A stretch of DNA of 64,000 bases, from positions 310,001 to 374,000 of the forward strand of contig JBEWZL010000152.1 of the NCBI GenBank assembly GCA_045837725.1, in the 5' to 3' direction. The stretch's first letter is position 1. Each line of letters opens with the position of its first letter. The notes beneath the pieces were generated by a model. That model was not told the origin of the DNA and searched no databases. It saw nothing but the letters and a program-made list of their open reading frames with translations. The translations under genes were made by a program, and so were the position numbers. Positions 35,785 to 47,373 of the stretch are shown here, piece after piece. Source of the DNA: Vermamoeba vermiformis (Eukaryota > Tubulinea > Echinamoebida).

Positions 35785-38745
35785 ATGGTGAAAGGAAAAG
35801 TCACGACGGGTGCGTTGCCACATCCAGTGTTTTCAAGAGCGGGCATTTGGCAGCCATCGATAACGGTGCCAGAGTGTTCGATAGTAGTGTCGGGCATTGT
35901 GCTGTGCAGAAGTTGAAATTTGATTAAGAATAAGACGCAGCCAGAAACTTACAGGCCGAGTTTTTCTGGGCCAGCCAAAAAATAACCCGCGCAACATTTT
36001 AATCATACGACATATCAATCTACCACAGTCTGAATTACCAAGCGGCTGGCATAACCGAGAAAAGAACACGTTAATGTGTAAGCTGCGCACCTTTCTATAC
36101 CCTGCTAATAATACCAGCCTTCAGGAAAAGAAAGCTCGAAGGTGTTTCTGAGGAAGGACTCGTGAAGCGGCAGAGGACTGCTCCAAAACGTACGTTATTA
36201 ATCCGCTTATATACTTTAAAATTTTTCTATTGAATTGCAAAAGCGACAGGACGAATGGCGCAATTTAATATCACTGCGAATATTAAAATATATATACATT
36301 AATGAGCGTTGCTAACGGTTTCATTCTCTTAAAGGTTCAAATTCAAGCGAGAGCAAGCCGACGAGTCTGAAAAACACACCGACGAATCCTTCGACGACTC
36401 CTGAATTCCCTTACGATGATGACTTGAACACTAAAGAAGGCGTTTTGAATTGGTTGAACCGCGTAGTAGATTCACCTCCGAAGTCTTGCGAAGCATCGGA
36501 TGTAAGTAAACGATTTTATTTGCAGAAAGTTATCTTAACCCGACACAATTCAATAATAGATCTTGCGAACGATTGGTGCCAGTTTTCCGCACTGTGTATC
36601 AACTCAAACAAAGCAACGACTATACCGCGCTGCTTGGGATTCGCATGGAGCTTCCGAGTACAACAAAGACAGCCTGCAAATTCCATTCATAAACGGAGCT
36701 CCAGGGATTGGCAAAACACGCATGGCGCTAGAGACGCTCAATATGTTGAAGGTACATCTAAGTATTATATTGCAGCGCTTATAACGCTTAAAGGAATGCA
36801 CGCACCTCCAGATCTGACGATCCGACGGAATTGTCTCTGAAAGCAGTACTGCACACTGATAAATGTGTCATGCTGTACACGAGCTTTGGTGCGGGGTTTT
36901 CATTAAGTAAGAGCACTGTTAAGTATAAGAGCTAACAGTCATTGCTAGCGAATAACGATGACTTGTTCTGGGAATGCAGCGATTGCAGCGGAGTGGTCGC
37001 CCTCCGAGTACTATGGAAGAATTACTTGCAGCCAAGGCACAGTATAAGACTAGACCAAGTGCCTGTGACAAAAGCCATGGCTAAATATTTAACGGTAATG
37101 ATTGTTTTTGCTTGATTCCAAGTACGGATCTGACATTTAGCAGTTAGGTGCGTTGGTCGACCGACTACGCGAACTCGGCGTGCAGTACATTGTATTAGCC
37201 ATTGACGAAATGAATATGCTGCACGACACCAATTTTAACGGGTTTCGAAAGACGATCATGTCCCTAGGCAATGTTATGCTGCGCCATTTCAAAGACTTGT
37301 TTGTGGTGTTTGCGGGTAACTACTGCGATAGATACGGTCCATACTTGCTTATCAATGATAGGCACAATTCATACGCCGTTGAAAAAAGTGATTGCAACTT
37401 CATTGGGCATCCCTGTTAGTATCTCACCGTCGTTGTTTTCGTTGAATGACATCGCGCACATTCTTGACGGTAAGTCAGACAATAATAACCATGGACTAAT
37501 TAGGTACTAATGCCTCGTAGAATCTGTTGCTCGTTTTCCGTATCTTAAGGGGTGGCAGCGCGCTGGTAACTTTCGCCGGTGTGTCGCCGACTTGTCAAAT
37601 CCGCCGCGCCTGTTTGACTTCTTGATGACCGAGATTGACAAACAAATCAAGCAGAATCCTTCAAAAGATATCTTTACACTGCGGTATGACACATTCATGC
37701 GTACAGTGATCGAGAAAGCAGATGATAAAACTTCAAGTGACATCGATCCCATAGCAGCCAAGTTCCTCATCAACTGTTGCTTGACGAAGAAAGTGCTTCG
37801 ATTCAATTCTACATTGCCTAATAGTAATGGCAAGACTATCGAAGAGGTGACGAGAGAAGGCTACGCTTACGTTGAGAATTCTTCATCTTCGCTTGACATA
37901 CAACTTGCCGTGCCTTTCTTCAATCTTTATTCGTGGCTGAAACTCGATGCAAGCGTGTTTGGGTGTGCCGAACATCTCTTTAAGCTGGCGTGGAATGACC
38001 CAACTGCCATTGGACCCCATGCATGGGAGGAGTTTAACGTCAAATATACTTCGTTCAAACTGACTTTGTTGCGCGATGATGCCGTAGGAACGATTCCACT
38101 CCGTACGTACTTTGCTAATGACTCCAACGCACGACTAACTTTGACACGTAGAAACTTTTCACGCAGGAGCACTGTTCGGTGCTGACTGCGCCAAGTATTC
38201 TGTACGACCAAGATTCGCGGTGCCAGTGATGTACATGGATCAGTTCCCTGCATCGTTCAATGGGGCCATGGAGACTGAAGGATTAACAGCACTCGTACCA
38301 ACATCGAATCGACCGACTAATTTATTTGAAGCGGTGTGTCTGAACGGCGAGAACACCGCAGGAATTGACGCGTTCTACTGGCTGTCCGACACCGTGCTTG
38401 AATTACTGCATTTTAAGGCTAATGAAATCGATTCAAAAAATTCAACAAAATTGACGCAGACTGAACTTGACCAAAAATATTCAAAGGCGAAGAAGTTGTT
38501 CGACCAATATTTGGCAAAGTTCAATTACCAGTTTGTGTTTGGACTAGTGTCAAATAGAATCCCCGAAGATGGATTAACTCTCCAGCCAAACATGTACGTC
38601 GTGCACCAAGACAACATGGAACAGTACTACGGACCACTCGCTGGCGTTGCTCAGATCAAAGGTAGGGAACTGCCATTGACTACTCATTTTCTACCCAACT
38701 GAATCAGTATTTTATCACTTTCCTTCAGGTTTACCCCTTGTCTAA
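35785..38745 (+). CDS. Crinkler-like P-loop NTPase
   Basis: Multi-exon gene with a nucleotide-binding core: Walker A in FINGAPGIGKTRMALETLN (about 36690-36730), Walker B in YIVLAIDEMNMLHD (about 37190) and a sensor-like strand (DLFVVFAGN). The C-terminal region is long, helical and not assignable. It ends through a short exon (GLPLV) at 38745. The P-loop core, the Trp/Phe-rich downstream helices and the overall layout resemble Crinkler (CRN)-type proteins of protists and fungi, where such NTPases are joined to variable effector domains. The first exon is uncertain: an ATG at 35785 is possible, and the clearly coding part starts about 36120. The frame appears to carry at least one break, so it may be a relic. 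Function not assigned. Confidence 0.6.
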
Positions 38746-38993
38746 GCATGCAGGCTAAATGAAGTTCACTTGATTTAGCGCAGATCTGCTGAAAAAAAGG
38801 ACCAGAAATTCGTCTCGAACCAATGCATGCAAATTTCCTAAAGTTCTGACCAATCAGAGCACGCGGTTCACTTTTTTGAGATTTTGAAGATAATGAACAG
38901 GCGAACATCACTTTGAAAACAATAAATTACCAAATTTGGCGAGTGAATGTCAATTCGAACAACAACAACAAAGTAGCAACCACACATAATAAC

Positions 38994-39430
38994 ATGTCAG
39001 GAAGAGGTAAAGGCAAAGGTCTTGGCTTGAAAGGCATTGGAACTGGCGGTGTCAAGCGCACAAGAAGAGTACGTAACATTTCCATTGCAATTCCGTGGAT
39101 CTAATCTAAATTGAACAGCTAATCCGCGAATCAATCACTGGTGTCACTAAACCAGCTATTAGAAGACTTGCGCGTCGTGGAGGAGTGAAGAGAATCAGTG
39201 GCATGATCTACGAAGAGACACGTGGCGTGTTGAAAATGTTCTTGGAGAACGTTGTGCGCGACGCAGTGACTTATACTGAAGTATGTAATCCTTTGTCTAT
39301 TTCAAACCAGAAATTTCCAGTAATTAACGCAATATTTTTTCAGCACGCCAAACGCAAGACAGTGACGTCGATGGATGTCGTGTACTCGCTCAAGAGACAA
39401 GGCAGAACACTCTACGGATTTGGTGCTTGA
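38994..39430 (+). CDS. Divergent histone H4
   Basis: Three exons (38994-39068, 39119-39280, 39344-39430), 107 residues. The core is near-canonical: [70 protein letters not shown]. The N-tail is not: it reads [20 protein letters not shown] then KRTRR, four residues longer than the usual tail. The acetylatable lysine pattern is altered, and the Lys20 equivalent (KRHRK) is Arg (KRTRR). The C-terminus is GFGA, not GFGG. Canonical replication-dependent H4 genes usually lack introns, so two introns and changed tail residues suggest a replacement-type or specialised variant. Confidence 0.93.
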
Positions 39431-39742
39431 GAAATTCGAGTTTAACCGATTCAAATCCTGCTGGGTTCGTTTGGAGCGATCGCAGCAAGTTTTTCTCGGA
39501 AATAAACCATTCATTATTCTTCTCGTCGTTATTCAATTTATTTTTCGATCGTGAAGTTCACATTTATACGCACTACATAGTTTAAGTGCGCCAGCTTTGT
39601 CGTTAAAATTCACTTCCCGAAACAATCTTCCGTCTTTGGTTGAGCAGATCTATCTCAAGAGCCAACAATAATATATTGGCCACGATAGATATCATATGAT
39701 CGCATGTAGTTGTATTCTCTGGTGCTAGGCTTAAGTGGATAC
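39431..39742. other. Intergenic gap after histone H4
   Basis: Spacer of about 310 bases. I see no coding frame, RNA gene or histone-type stem-loop that I can defend. Confidence 0.35.
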
Positions 39743-40354
39743 CTATATCACATCCAATTGTATTGCTGTGTTTGAATCATCTTCGTACACAGTCGGCAAG
39801 ATGTGGTCCGACGAAGAGGACGGCTTAGACGTGGGAGTGGCTGGTTTGCCCAGCGTGGGTGCAGCTGTCAAGCGGGTATTCACGCCAGTAATCAGGTTGC
39901 TCAAGAGCTCGAGCTGCTGTTCCTCGTCACCATCAAGCGCTGGAATGCCAGCGAGCGACAAACGGCCAGTATGTGACAGTGTCATCGTCGAGTACGGACT
40001 TGACAACACTGACGGAATTGCAGTGTAGCGATTTAACGAATTGATCTGTCTCTGACTAGTCAAAGTCTTGTGAGTGATATCGAGATATTCACCATCAATA
40101 GAGACCTTAGCATAACAATCTGTCGCAGAATGACCACTTCTACCACATCTGACGCAAAAGTCATCGTCATCTTGGCAGATTTGTTGCTGGACTGGCGCAG
40201 AATATTCTGGTGCTACATTGTCACGCTCCTTTTGTGCCTCGCCACGGCTGCTAGAGGGCGGTGAATAGCTTCCAGTCAAACTCAATGGCGAGGTCTCTGC
40301 ATCCTGAGTCCCTTTGTCTTGGGCTGGATGAGGTGCGCAGTTCATAGCCAGCAA
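39743..40354 (-). CDS. Chimeric open frame with a captured zinc-knuckle segment
   Basis: An uninterrupted frame of about 203 codons overlaps the 3' end of the CDC25-like gene in another frame (+1 relative to it). It begins in Pro/Ser-rich sequence (SLTGSYSPPSSSRGEAQKER), then carries a segment nearly identical to GIY-YIG copy 1: SAPVQQQICQDDDDFCVRCG then RSGHSATDCYAKVSIDGEYL (40081-40206), and continues as unrelated low-complexity sequence (TPTSKPSSSSDHILPTVYED) to the stop. Only one zinc knuckle and no nuclease domain is present. It could be the true C-terminus of the CDC25 gene reached by a +1 frame change near 40340, a separate gene, or chance openness around a recent duplication. Confidence 0.5.
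   Translation of the reverse strand: MLAMNCAPHPAQDKGTQDAETSPLSLTGSYSPPSSSRGEAQKERDNVAPEYSAPVQQQICQDDDDFCVRCGRSGHSATDCYAKVSIDGEYLDITHKTLTSQRQINSLNRYTAIPSVLSSPYSTMTLSHTGRLSLAGIPALDGDEEQQLELLSNLITGVNTRLTAAPTLGKPATPTSKPSSSSDHILPTVYEDDSNTAIQLDVI
40081..40206 (-). repeat. 126-base duplicate of part of GIY-YIG copy 1
   Basis: Aligns without gaps to 5470-5595, about 93% identical by eye, with the edges falling sharply at both ends. Same reading frame is open in both places. The source gene has no introns, so this is not an exon; it is a small segmental copy moved 34.6 kb. Confidence 0.9.
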
Positions 40355-41556
40355 ACGAGGTGGTTCGTTTGGTCAGTTTGTGTAGCTTGGCAGCTCTTTG
40401 CCTGACCCCAGTCGGGATGCACTCGTCGTTCATCCGCGTGTAGTTACCATCGCAATAGGTCTAGAAAAACGATATGAATAGATGTAATTATTAGAAATAA
40501 TAATTAATTCGTAAATAAAATGCCCGATGAAAAATTTCGGCCGTGATGGGAATGCCGGTTACTTTAAACATTGCACGAATATCTACGTACTTGATATTGT
40601 TCAGAAAACGTGGCATAGCCTCCTTCAAGCAAGTAGAGCTCGGGGTAATGTAAGTTCACTCCTCCATTGCGTTCCCAATTGATTCTACGGTCCATGCTGC
40701 GAACCTTTTTGTAGCTAAGCAAAAAAGAAATTTTAGCAATGGGCTTATCTATAATATGTTCAGACTTACGTATCAGGGCCTCTCTTAGATGAAAATTCGC
40801 AATAAAAGATGACCACGATAGTTTTGTTGGGTACTGGCGGGGTGTCAAAAAAATAATTTTTCAGATTTGTCTCTTCGAAAATATTGACTGCTCCGCGAAT
40901 ATGACCGCCTTCAAACTCGTATTGGTAGCGGCAATCGACGATAATATACTCGTCAATAGAATGAAAATCTCCGTCGATCAACTTGCAGACCTATTTTTAG
41001 GACATTAGATCCGACCTCGAAAGAAATTTCCATTTTAGGCGATTTGATATAATAAAAGTACTTACTGTCTCACCGGAAATGGTATTGAATTCAGGGAACT
41101 TGCCCCGGATGCAAGGGAGGTGTAAATCTGTTTTAGTAACCGGAAGGTGGATCTTGCTTGGTGTGAGGAGAGTCTTCTCCAACTTAACGCCACGAGCAAG
41201 CATGTTTGGCTTGGGCTTCTTCTTTGTTTTTACTCCGGAGCTGCCTTCGCTGGTTCTGGGTGTCGATCGTACCCGTCCTGCGCGTAGAATAAACTCCCTC
41301 TTCTTACGTAGGGTGTCAGGAGCCGACAGCGTTGACAAATCATCGCCAGCACTTGACGGCGTCGAACTGATCGCAGCACTCTCCTCGTCAGGCACAACTA
41401 AATCTGGAATGTCCGGGTATAATCTGCCGAGTCTGATCTCGTCTACATCATCGTCATCACGGCAGAACGCATCGACTAAGCTCCTCTTGGCAGTCCTTCC
41501 AGTCACAGTCAGGGCATTAATTTGACTAGCAATAGTGGTGACGGGAGGATGTCACC
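40251..41556 (-). CDS. CDC25-type phosphatase domain
   Basis: Rhodanese-fold tyrosine/threonine phosphatase expected to activate cyclin-dependent kinases. The N-terminal exon is basic and Ser/Thr-rich and ends LPCIRGKFPEFNTISGETV, the CDC25 entry motif. The next exon gives YIIVDCRYQYEFEGGHIRGA then FYCEFSSKRGPDT: the catalytic Cys and CX5R Arg are present, but the His before the Cys is Tyr. Following exons give DRRINWERNGGVNLHYPELY, LLEGGYATFSEQY and YTRMND. The frame has no ATG before its first conserved residues; it instead continues in sense from the gene piece at 41509-43653 if the frame is moved by -1 near 41545. Its own last frame ends at TAG 40251-40253. Confidence 0.8.
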
Positions 41557-43653
41557 GGAGCCGCGCGGAGGGGCCCGATAACTCTTGGCAGGTCTTTCAG
41601 TCCCATGAATTTGACGCACAGTAAAGTTGAAGTGCGGACGTGTGAGTCGATCATCCGAATAATCCTCGACGTCAGATGTGCTGTCCTCAGTAATGTCATC
41701 GAGATCGAAAGCTATTGAGCGTCGCAGATCAAGGTCAGTTATGCGGGGTCGTGGCAACGGCTTAAACGCGTCTAACGCATTGTTGTCACGTGCTTGTTCT
41801 GTATCATGGGTGCGCAATTCACTCGTCGAACTCGTGTCTGTGGCTAGACTCGGTACATCAACGCACTCCATCTCATCTGCGCCAGTGCTGTGCATATCAC
41901 TAGTCTCGCTTGCAGCACGCGTTTCAGGCGGCTTCACTATGACCTTATTATTTCCGACACAGTCCTTCGACACAACGGTATTGAGCATCTTGCACATAAG
42001 CGAGAACATCTGATTTGCAAATTGTTTGTTCCGCGCGTCCTTCTTCAGTGCCTGGTGGAGATATTTTGCGTCTACTTGTGTAATGTTCAATAACGTTAGT
42101 CCTCGTTTGGTGAGTTCTTCAGCGATCTTAGTTCGTTTCAAATTGATTAGCCACCAAAGTATGGGCGGACCAGAGATCACCAAGGCAATGCACCCATGGT
42201 AGTGTGCTTCTCCAGTGAAGATTGGTGACGGTACTTGCTGGTCGATGACGTCATAGATTTGGTCCGCAGTTTGGTCTATTGGTGCGTGGCTGTCGTCATT
42301 ATTATTGACCTTGATCTCGATGAATATGGGCCCTAGTTGCATGACAGGCTCAACGCCAAGGAGCCACCGTGAAATGTACTTGAGGAACAGCTGTTGCGAG
42401 TCCTCTCTCGCTGCGTTGCTGAGAACAGCGTGGCCATTGATGTTGGGCAGTTGAAAGAAATTTATCACGGCCTGTTGGTCGTCGTTCAAGGAGGCAAACG
42501 GCACGGTTACTTCAGCGCCAAATCGCATGTTCAATTTGACTTCTGACCCGTTGTGTTTGGTCACTTTCGACACGGGTCTGATGGTGTCACCTTCGTCGGG
42601 AATGAACAGCAAGTACTCGTTGAAGAGGTCGTGGCACTCGCGATACATCGTCAAAAAATCAACGGAGCACACCAAAATGTTGCAATTTTTGTTGGTGAGA
42701 AACCATTTCGCACTGTTAGAGCATTGGTAGCGCAGCTGTGTCAGCGCTTGAAACACGCAGTCGTGGTGGCGCTTGTCATCGGGCAATACGAACATGACAT
42801 TAGCTAGCATTCTGTGATCTTCTTGGTACTGGATGTCGTAATTGGCTGGCAGCAGTGCGTGAATTAGATTGGTAGTTCTTGTGGGGATCGGGATCTCTGG
42901 CACAGCTTTTATCCTGCATAAATAATACGAATTAACTACGGAAGTCTAATTCAGTACTAGTGTCATACTTAGGTATCTTAGACTTCTTCTCGCCAATAGC
43001 GGTGTCATCTTGAGCGTGCTTCAGACGGCTTCAATCCAAGTGGTTTGTGAGGGGTGCCCACCTTGAAACCAATTCAAGCAGTACCAGCCAGGCACATCGA
43101 AACGTAATTTATAGAGCACGTGAGTAGCGTTAGCTTGGTCTGGATAATAAAACGGTCCTCGTTCTTTTCTTTGCTTTTCTGACAACTGCGAATTCATAGC
43201 CGTCAAATGTGACAGGCTCGCCTTTTACATCTGTAACGCAAAGTGTGGAGTCCGTTATTGTATTCAGCACCCAAGTCTCTCTACTGCATTTGAACTCGGT
43301 GTTGTCTGCTAGGTCGCTGGCCTTGGTCACGATCTTTTTGGTATCCTTTTTTCCTAGGCCAGGTTCGCACCACTTAACAACTGCGTTGGTATTAGATTGG
43401 GGAAGATCGTCAGTGAGGGTATAGCAAGCGAGGGCTTGTTGCTGCATGTCGGGGTAACTTTCAGATGTCAGCACTGACGCACCTTCGTCAAGGGAGAAAC
43501 TCGATGGGAGGCCAATCGTATGCGGTCTTTTAGAAGAAGGTCTATAAAAAATTATTTAATCGTTTGTAAGCGAAAAAAAATAAGCTGATCTTACCCTCTT
43601 GCCTCCTCATCTAGGGGCCTAATTTGATCGAATTTTCTTTTGAATTGTGTCAT
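41509..43653 (-). CDS. Unknown protein, probably the N-terminal half of the CDC25-like gene
   Basis: Starts at ATG 43653 (MTQFKRKFDQIRPLDEEARG), then several exons. The largest (42903-41509) has a globular part (LPANYDIQYQEDHRMLANVM, WLLGVEPVMQLGPIFIEIKV) and an acidic Ser/Thr-rich tail (EDSTSDVEDYSDDRLTRPHF). Around 43020-43190 the frame changes (+1 then -1, or unresolved introns), although both sides look like real protein (HVLYKLRFDVPGWYCLNWFQ). The tail ends at a TGA beside the CDC25 frame. Moving the frame by -1 near 41545 gives SYRAPPRGSGDILP continuing into TTIASQINALTVTGRTAKRS, suggesting one long gene. I recognise no family in this half. Confidence 0.55.
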
Positions 43654-43968
43654 TGTTTAGGCACAGGAAGATAAAAGCATATTTTTTTTTACGGTTTGAT
43701 GGATTTTTGGCCAACGTTTTTAGTCTGTTTTAGTCTGTTCAGCAGATCAATGCAAGCTTGAAAGCAACATTGCTTGCTTTTAAACGATATGGGTTTAAAA
43801 ATGACTATTTGTACAACTTGCTTTAATTTGTTGTGGTCCACATGGCTTCTTTTAAAAAAGAAATAAAAAAACAAAGGTCTCGCTGCAGTAAAGCCAAAAT
43901 TAAGTTTCCTCGGTTGCCATAGCGGTTATATATATATGCGCCATTTTCGAGTTCTGGCAATGAATGCC

Positions 43969-46900
43969 CTATTTCCACATCTGGCACTGTTCGGCCAAAT
44001 TGCTCCAGCGGTAAACAACTTTAGGCACTTCAATATCATCGTTGTCTACAACCACGTCCATTAAGAAGTAGTCCACTTCGCAGTCAGTCTTATTGGCTTT
44101 GCACAGATAAAACTCTGATACTCTGAAAAATAGTTAGACCTTGAAGGGATGCGAAAACACGTTCTACATACTTTTGAGAAAGCCGTGCTTGGTGTGATGG
44201 GATATAGTTGCCATATAGTAGCATAGAACTAGCAGCTATAAGTTCGACAGTCAGGTTGTACTTATGTTTGAACAAGTTGAGCAGCTCTTGAAAGGTCAGA
44301 TCTCCTTCGTCGATCACAAACTTGTTCCACAGTGTGTACTTGATATGCATGAAGTACTTGTCGGGTACTGCTATTGGGTATGATTGTACGATGCTAGGAA
44401 CAAATGTGTTGATGGAAGAGTTGCTGAAAGTAGTACACTCGACACTGTTCCTAGTGCGCATCTGACAACATTGTTAACTTTGTTATAACTTCTTATGACT
44501 ACATACCTTAATAAACTCAATAGTGGCTAGTCCGGCTATTATGGACGAGGTGGTGATTATTTTTGGAACGCGTTGCTTGAGCAGCATTAACGTGTCAACT
44601 ACTGGTTGTACTTCGATACCAAATGCTCGGGCCCGCAGCAACGCACCTGAATGAATCACAATCAAGTGGTCTCTATTGCCATCGATATCGCATTCAATTG
44701 GTGTGATTTTGAGCTGCGCTGAAATTTCATCAGCTAGTTTCACGAGCTCATCTTCTGAGACATTCGAGGCTTGGATACCACCGCTAGTGCTGACATCAAA
44801 CTCTCTCAATACAGTCTCAATGGCATGCTTAGTAACTGGCGTGCCTATAAAGCGTCTGTTAGTCTTCGGATCCGATCGGTTTTAGATCTGCGTTGTGACA
44901 TACGTTGTTCGAAGCCCACGGCCTGTGCTATCAAAGTAGCTAATGTGGCTACATATGTCACGTGTAGGGGGTCTTCAACGTTGAATGAAAAGGGCTTTGG
45001 CAACTGTTGGTTCGGTGTTAGCCATTCAGGCACAGGGTTGGAAAGCAGTCTCATCAACTCGCTGTAGAATAGCGCGTTGAAATCTCGTATCGCAGATTTG
45101 ATGCACTCTTCGAAGCTCCGTGGCAATTTTGCCATAATCTCATACATATAGTTCGTAGTCATGAGTTGCGGCAACTGGTACTTGGTTGGTGGATCCAAGT
45201 ACTGTTTCACTGAATTGAGTTCAGAAAAGGGCAATCGACAAACACGCCCTTGTGCCCAGCGGAGGCAGTGATCGAATCGATAGGGCCATAAGAATGCCCG
45301 ATCAGACGGTGGGAAGTGACGAGCAGGACCGTTGGATAAGTTCACATTGGTCGTCAAGTGCGGATAAATGACTTGCACATGACCTCTTGTGCCCGACATG
45401 ACACAGTCGATAAGAGGCTTTCTATAATTTTAAATCAGCATGAGCAGCACAACATTTAAACTTCAGAAAAACCGATCACGTGATTTGCTGTGAAATTTCA
45501 AGGTGAAATCTGAAACAACGCTAGCTAGTTTGACATACTCTAAGAACACGCAAGCGTCATCTACGGAGTGTCTAACAGGTGTTGAGCCAAAAACGACATC
45601 GTGTTGGGCCCAGGACTTGTATTCATCGCGCGAAAGTTCATCTCTGAGATTCTTCACGCACGCAGTGATATTTGATGTGCCACTCGTCAGCTGCTTAATT
45701 CTTTCTGCAGCTACATCCGCTTTGTTTTTCTGTGCGTATAATTGGTAAATAACGCTGTTGTGGGTCGTGTGATGTTAGCCAAGACTTACCAAGAGATCAG
45801 CAGAACGATACAGCACTTGACTGCAAAGATGAGGCACTTTAACTCTGCCTTTATCAATGACGAGGATCTCCCCGTCAGTGTTCTCCGAAGCAACGCCGAG
45901 TGCCGCTAAATTCTTCAGTATTTCACAGCCAATGCTGCCCGCACCTGCCACGAGCACCTTCGACTGTTGAATCTGTTGCACTGAATCTCGACCGAATAGC
46001 GCTTCCAAACCTTCATAGCGCGAGGGCGCCTATAATCGTAGCACATTAGATACTGTTTAAGGTAAACCTACGAGTGCCTTACTTGTGCCGAGGGATCGTG
46101 TTGAGGTGGTACTTGAGGCAGCACGTGAGAGCACTCGTAGAACAGGATTTGCTCGATAGGATTGCCACGACGTGTCACTGCCTTGACAATCTCGTGGGTC
46201 ATCAAGCCACCAATCACACTCGTCACTGGCGAGAAATCTACCGATGACACTTGTGCTAGTGTCGATAACAAGTTCTCGTTCAAATTACTTCCAAACTGCT
46301 TCGCTTGTCCGACAATTGCTTGTGCCTCGTCCGTGCCCCAAGGTACTATATTCAATTCATTAATAATACTAACGGAAATGTTGCACTGGGGGTGTACTAA
46401 TACTTACGAGGACAACGACCGTGCTGCTCTCGGAAGTTGATCAATGAGCGCAGCAAAGGCACAAAGTTGTTTGCCTTGGCACTGTCTGCACAAATCAGCT
46501 TTTGCGCGTCCAAGTTGCTTGACACGAACTCGCTGAACGGTGTCTAAAGATCCGAACTTAAGTAACCTGCACGAGGGTTGTTTGTACATAGAGTACGTAC
46601 GAATGACACTGTCTTAGTGCCTTCATTAGCGTTGTGATTGTCTTGATATCGCGCGTACATATCTTGGTCAGTGCTGTTTGACACGACAAATTGATCGCCC
46701 AAGTCATTAAACACAAAGCCAAACACTCCAAATGTGTCGCCGATAATAAGCGGAGTTCTATTCGCACGACATGTAGTATTGATAGCATTAATATAGTCTT
46801 TTGATCTGGCTTCAGTTACGCACACCAGATCAAATCCGTCGTACGAGTTTGAAGAATGGATCTTGATTTGAGCGTCTTCGTTTAGTTCTAATAATCTCGT

Positions 46901-47373
46901 AGATAATACTTTTGCTATATTTTTACCAACATCTTCTTGTTTGAAAAGGATCTAGAAGAAAATAAGTAAAGGTATTTTTTTATGATTGACGTGCAAGGAC
47001 TTACACTCGATGACAGATCGGACCTCTGCATAGTCCTATCATCTTGGACATATATTTGAGATACTCCCATTAGAGCCAAGTTCTTAGCTGAACGAAGAGT
47101 AAAGTTATTTGAGGATCCGTCTTTTAAAATATTTTTAAATTCTATTGAAGCTTATTTTGCAAATTTAATAGCTAGTATATTATTCAATACTGACTTAAAT
47201 GCAGCCTATAATGAATTTTATTGCGTACCTATTTCGGCGCCAAGCCCTCCAGCCCCAATAATTAAGATTTTGCTCGCTTGAAGGGCTGTTACTCCATCGT
47301 GCTCTAATACGGCCAATAATCGACTATATTTCAGGTCATAGTCATAGCTATCTGTCGCTGTGGTTGTGGCCAT
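43969..47373 (-). CDS. Divergent ubiquitin-activating E1-like protein lacking the catalytic cysteine
   Basis: About a dozen exons. ATG at 47373; the first adenylation-like domain has ALQASKILIIGAGGLGAEI and KNLALMGVSQIYVQDDRTMQ. The second (VLVAGAGSIGCEILKNLAAL, 45775-46020) keeps the Rossmann loop, but the ATP-binding segment that is DxDxIExSNLNRQFLF in active E1s reads DKGRVKVPHLCSQVLY. The catalytic-cysteine region, GTxGNVQVxxPxLT...IPxCT in UBA1, reads SGTRGHVQVIYPHLTTNVNL then RHFPPSDRAFLWPYRFDHCL, with Ser at the Cys position. The first catalytic half-domain (FCCH) is almost absent. The ubiquitin-fold domain is kept (GDLTFQELLNLFKHKYNL) and the protein ends EVPKVVYRWS...QMWK, TAG at 43969-43971. 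Best read as an E1-like pseudoenzyme. Confidence 0.85.
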
